Shown: piece by piece, positions 61,192 to 64,000 of the stretch | How positions within the stretch are numbered: the first letter of the stretch is position 1 | Layout of the letters: each line of letters starts with the position of its first letter | Origin: Cupriavidus taiwanensis | GTDB taxonomy: Bacteria; Pseudomonadota; Gammaproteobacteria; Burkholderiales; Burkholderiaceae | DNA: 64,000 nt | Direction of reading: 5' to 3' | NCBI RefSeq assembly: GCF_900250075.1 | Contig: NZ_LT977072.1 | Span: 47,064 to 111,063, forward strand | Notes under the pieces: generated by a model | Seen by the model: only the letters and a program-made list of their open reading frames with translations | Database searches by the model: none | What the model was told of the DNA's origin: nothing | Program-made: the position numbers and the translations under genes

Positions 61192-62064
61192 ATGGTTTCA
61201 TTCTCAAAAATGTTTATATATATTGCTGTGGCCATTGGCATGACGGCCTCAACGGCCGCGACGGCTCAGCAGACTAAGGAACGTGTTCTGCGAGAGAGTA
61301 GTATCAAGATTGGTATAACCAACAATTCGCCTTGGTCGTTTATTAATCCTGATGGCAGTGTTTCCGGTGTTCACCCGGACTTGATTAGGGCAGTTTTACG
61401 GCCCCTAGGAATCAAGAGCTTTGAATTTGTTAATATGGAGTTTGGCGCGCTTATTCCGAGCGTGCTTGCGAAAAAAGTCGACGTTGTTGCGGCCGGTATG
61501 GGTATCACCGCACCTCGGTGCAAGCAAGTAATTTTCAGTAACCCAGATCTTGCTAGCGTCGATGGGATGCTTGTTTTGAAAGGTAATCCGCTTAAAATTC
61601 ACAGCTATGAAGATGTTATCGGCAATTCGGCCATTCGAATGGGCGGTGGTCGGGGCAGCTCCAATACCGAGAATGCAGTAGGCGCAGGCATTCCTCGAGA
61701 GCGGATGCAGTTGTTCCAGAGTGTTGATTCTGGAGTCGCCGCGCTCGTCGCGGGACGGATCGACGCTATCACGTTTGGTGCTGCAACTGTTGATACACTT
61801 CTTAAACAACCTGCGCTTAAGGATCGTATTGAACGCGCCGTTCCATTTAAAGGGCGCATACTAAAGAACGGTCGTGAGTCCGCTAACTATGGTGCCATGG
61901 TGTTTCGGCCCGAGGATGCCGATCTACGCGATGCATACAATGCGAGCTTCGCGAAATTGAAAGCTGATGGCACAGTTAAAAGCATCCTGGCAAAGTACGG
62001 TTTTCTGGAAGCACCCGAAGGTCTAACTGTTAAGGAACTGTGCTCGCCTGATTATTACAAGTAA
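61192..62064 (+). CDS. Periplasmic solute-binding protein, family 3 (EhuB-like)
   Basis: 290-residue extracellular binding protein of an amino-acid-type ABC importer. Signal peptide: MVSFSKMFIYIAVAIGMTAS followed by TAATAQ, cleavage about residue 26. Family-3 hallmarks: IKIGITNNSPWSFINPDGSV, SGVHPDLIRAV, VLAKKVDVVAAGMGITAPRC and GRIDAITFG. AGGGGG at 61181-61186 is a strong ribosome site. By position it probably binds the substrate of the doeA/doeB-like operon, as EhuB does for ectoine. No permease or ATPase gene follows; the import partner would have to be encoded elsewhere. Confidence 0.88.
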   Translation: MVSFSKMFIYIAVAIGMTASTAATAQQTKERVLRESSIKIGITNNSPWSFINPDGSVSGVHPDLIRAVLRPLGIKSFEFVNMEFGALIPSVLAKKVDVVAAGMGITAPRCKQVIFSNPDLASVDGMLVLKGNPLKIHSYEDVIGNSAIRMGGGRGSSNTENAVGAGIPRERMQLFQSVDSGVAALVAGRIDAITFGAATVDTLLKQPALKDRIERAVPFKGRILKNGRESANYGAMVFRPEDADLRDAYNASFAKLKADGTVKSILAKYGFLEAPEGLTVKELCSPDYYK

Positions 62065-62289
62065 AATGCAAGGGCGCGCGCATGTTCTAGTGCTATATCA
62101 GCGTAGTGGTGGCATTGATCCAATCATCTGATTGCGCGCACCGTATCCCGGAATCCGTGTCGAGGTGGATGGAATGGCGTCTTGCAACTTGGTCGGCCGG
62201 TTGTCCTCAACGCTATGCCACGCTCAATCGGGCGGCTCGGCGAAGCGGCCTGATGTGATCGCAACATAAACATGCCAGCTTGGCTCGGA

Positions 62290-62610
62290 CATGGCGTATG
62301 ACCCAGAAGCTAGTTAAGCCACAGCTCGGAGAAGCTGGACCGCCAGATCGAACTACTTGAACTGCGTTTTGAAGAACTCGAGGCCGACGAACACGCGGCA
62401 CCGATCGAGATTCCCCAGGACGCCGCGCACGGTGCCGGAACAGGCGCAACGCAAGCCGTTGCCGGAACCGCATGCGGCGCAGCTTAGCGATCAGCAACTT
62501 GAGATGTTCGATTTCGGCCTTGTCCGTTGCCGCCCCCTGCCTTCTGCGATTTTACCAAGTCTTCCAGATGCCCGATGCATGCATCCCAGATGCCCGATGC
62601 ATGCATCGCG
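62290..62610. pseudogene. IS66-family TnpC fragment with an inverted segment
   Basis: The plus strand reads SEKLDRQIELLELRFEELEA and PIEIPQDAAHG (about 62320-62440), while the minus strand at about 62480-62520 reads LIAKLRRMRF. In intact TnpC, LIAKLRRMRFG directly precedes SEKLDRQIE on the same strand, so the two parts have been inverted relative to each other. Confidence 0.65.
62564..62607. repeat. 22-bp tandem duplication at the IS481 left flank
   Basis: CCAGATGCCCGATGCATGCA followed by TC occurs twice, beginning at 62564 and 62586. Confidence 0.7.
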
Positions 62611-62623
62611 GGTACGGTTCACC

Positions 62624-63874
62624 CACATAGGTAACAGAACAGTTCAAGCACATAGGTAACAGTTTTCTACCCTGCATGGGCGACTGCCACCGGGAGATGC
62701 CCATGCCCTGGAGTGAGCTCACACCTATGGAACAACGATTGTTGTTTGTTATCGATCAGCTGCAACGCAGGGATAGCGTGAGTGCGTTGTGCGAGCGCTA
62801 TGGCATCAGCCGCAAGACCGGCTACAAGTGGATCGAGCGGTATGCGAACGAAGGCCTCAACGGGCTGAACGAAGGCAGCCGCTGCCGGCATGACCAAGAG
62901 CGGATTGCCTATCCGATCCGCCAGGCGGTCCTGCAATTGCGCGGGCATGGCGGCACGGAGTTGGGGCCGAAGAAGATCCAGAAACGGCTGGCCGAGCGGT
63001 TTGGCGAGGCCGAGGTACCCTCTCGCACGACGATCTACAACATCCTCAAGGCCGCAGGTCGGATCGAGCCGCGGCACAAGCGCCGGCGCGTGGCGCGGTA
63101 CGGCACGCCACTGCGCTCTGCGCGCGAGCCCAACGGACTGTGGAGCGCGGATTTCAAGGGGCAGTTCCTGACTGCGGACCAGTGCTGGTGCTATCCGCTC
63201 ACGGTGATGGACCACGCGAGCCGATACCTGCTGGGCTGCAAAGGCCTGGGCGGGCCGCAACTGGCGCCGACGAAGTCGGCGTTCGAGCGGCTGTTCCGTC
63301 GTTATGGGCTACCGGACCGGCTGCGCACGGACAATGGCGTGCCGTTCGCATCGACCAGTTGCGGCGGGCTGACGCAGTTGTCGATCTGGTGGCTCAAGCT
63401 GGGGATCGTGCCAGAGCGCATTGCCCCGGGGCGTCCGGAACAGAACGGACGGCACGAGCGCATGCATCGCACGCTCAAGCGCGCGACAGTGTTGCCGCCA
63501 GCGGCGACGCTGGCGGCGCAGCAGCGGCGCATGGACGCGTTCCGGCGGTTCTACAACGAAGAGCGGCCCCATGAGGCGCTGAGCCAGCGCACGCCGCACA
63601 GTTGCTACACATCCTCGAATCGGGAGTACCCAGCCCGGCTGCCGGAGATGAGCTATCCGAGCTACATGGAGACGCACCGGGTGAGCACCAACGGCTTGCT
63701 CAAACGTCGCAATGTGGTGATGTACGTCGGGCACCTACTGCATGGCGAGCTGGTTGGTCTTGAAGCGATCGAGGAAGGTCTCTGGCATGTTCACTTCGGC
63801 CCCATCGTGATTGGAGGAATAGATGAACGGAAACCTCACAAGAGATATCTAAGTCTCAAAGTGTTACCCATGTG
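62624..63874 (+). mobile_element. Intact IS481-family insertion sequence
   Basis: Left end CACATAGGTAACAG at 62624-62637, repeated at 62649-62662; right end GTGTTACCCATGTG at 63861-63874, its near-complement. One full-length transposase lies between. Inserted in an IS66 tnpB: flanking sequence on the right is the middle of TnpB. The only insertion sequence in the window that looks competent to move. Confidence 0.85.
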
Positions 63875-63875
63875 A
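62703..63875 (+). CDS. IS481-family transposase
   Basis: 390 residues from MPWSELTPMEQRLLFVIDQL; an in-frame ATG at 62676 would add nine residues. N-terminal helix-turn-helix (SVSALCERYGISRKTGYKWI), then the rve integrase core with catalytic carboxylates in WSADFKGQF (first Asp), RTDNGVPF (second Asp) and PGRPEQNGRHERMHRTLK (Glu). The C-terminal region includes RPHEALSQRTP. The reading frame is intact and the stop lies in the right inverted repeat. Related decayed copies occur at 10794-11691 and 39325-39600. Confidence 0.93.
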   Translation: MPWSELTPMEQRLLFVIDQLQRRDSVSALCERYGISRKTGYKWIERYANEGLNGLNEGSRCRHDQERIAYPIRQAVLQLRGHGGTELGPKKIQKRLAERFGEAEVPSRTTIYNILKAAGRIEPRHKRRRVARYGTPLRSAREPNGLWSADFKGQFLTADQCWCYPLTVMDHASRYLLGCKGLGGPQLAPTKSAFERLFRRYGLPDRLRTDNGVPFASTSCGGLTQLSIWWLKLGIVPERIAPGRPEQNGRHERMHRTLKRATVLPPAATLAAQQRRMDAFRRFYNEERPHEALSQRTPHSCYTSSNREYPARLPEMSYPSYMETHRVSTNGLLKRRNVVMYVGHLLHGELVGLEAIEEGLWHVHFGPIVIGGIDERKPHKRYLSLKVLPM

Positions 63876-63883
63876 GTGAACTC

Positions 63884-64000
63884 GGCCAAACGAACGCCGC
63901 GTGCAAGCCGTTGCATCAGCAAACACATGACATCACCGCTCTACCAAAACACCTTGACCAAACCGCCGCGTCGGCCACGGAACACAAACACGTGGCCGCT
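63884..64000 (-). pseudogene. IS66-family TnpB fragment, runs off the window
   Basis: Minus strand from the window edge: HVFVFRGRRGGLVKVFW, stop, then DVMCLLMQRLARG, equivalent to VFVFHRRRGDLVKPLWW and DDMCLLMKPLLVRGRF in the copy near 6300-6420. Interrupted at its C-terminal side by the IS481 element. The remainder lies outside the window. Confidence 0.8.

Overview
The window looks like part of the symbiotic plasmid or island of a nitrogen-fixing beta-rhizobium, most plausibly a Cupriavidus (C. taiwanensis-like) or a related Paraburkholderia. This is inference. It rests on an intact nifHDK operon with a -24/-12 promoter, Burkholderiales-type H-NS proteins, a phasin, very GC-rich RND, MFS and CDF genes embedded in much lower-GC DNA, and a dense layer of decayed insertion sequences. 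No nod genes, tRNA, rRNA, CRISPR array or replication gene was seen.

Layout. 1-4435: sigma-54 promoter and nifH-nifD-nifK. 4436-6930: broken IS256 and IS66 elements directly downstream of nifK. 6931-10450: a palindrome-preceded two-gene unit, a HisC-like aminotransferase and a ThDP-dependent decarboxylase. 10794-16140: IS481 remnant, a PEP-synthase-like protein on the minus strand, ISL3 remnant. 16641-20998: a GC-rich RND efflux pair. 22027-34190: a LysR regulator, a decayed MarR/MFS pair, a CDF metal transporter, a phasin and a cold-shock protein among IS debris (IS630, IS256, IS3, IS21). 34657-38787: an AT-rich cluster of GT4, GT2 and a HemN-like radical SAM enzyme. 39045-47264: Tn3/IS scraps, two H-NS paralogues, a dead phosphatase gene and a sterol-desaturase-family membrane hydroxylase. 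48133-53146: a minus-strand pair (GHMP kinase, CysK/SbnA-like-GNAT fusion) and a plus-strand pair (small protein, MFS exporter). 53637-56215: IS and ATPase/TPR pseudogenes. 56562-62064: a promoter followed by an ectoine-utilisation-like operon (DoeA/EutD, DoeB/EutE, threonine-synthase-like, Asp/Glu-racemase-like) and a periplasmic binding protein. 62290-64000: an IS66 element interrupted by an intact IS481-family element.

How the genes work together. nifHDK encode the Fe protein and the MoFe protein; the cofactor genes nifENB are not here and must lie elsewhere. The eut/doe-like genes would import a small cyclic or N-acylated amino acid and hydrolyse it to an amino acid. GHMP kinase plus the CysK-GNAT fusion is a plausible two-step route to an acylated non-protein amino acid, with the nearby exporter a possible outlet. 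The GT4/GT2/radical SAM cluster looks like glycosylated-metabolite or surface-glycan biosynthesis, its middle gene readable only through a -1 shift at a slippery A-run. The two H-NS paralogues beside this AT-rich DNA would fit a xenogeneic-silencing role. These last three functional readings are hypotheses from domain content and position.
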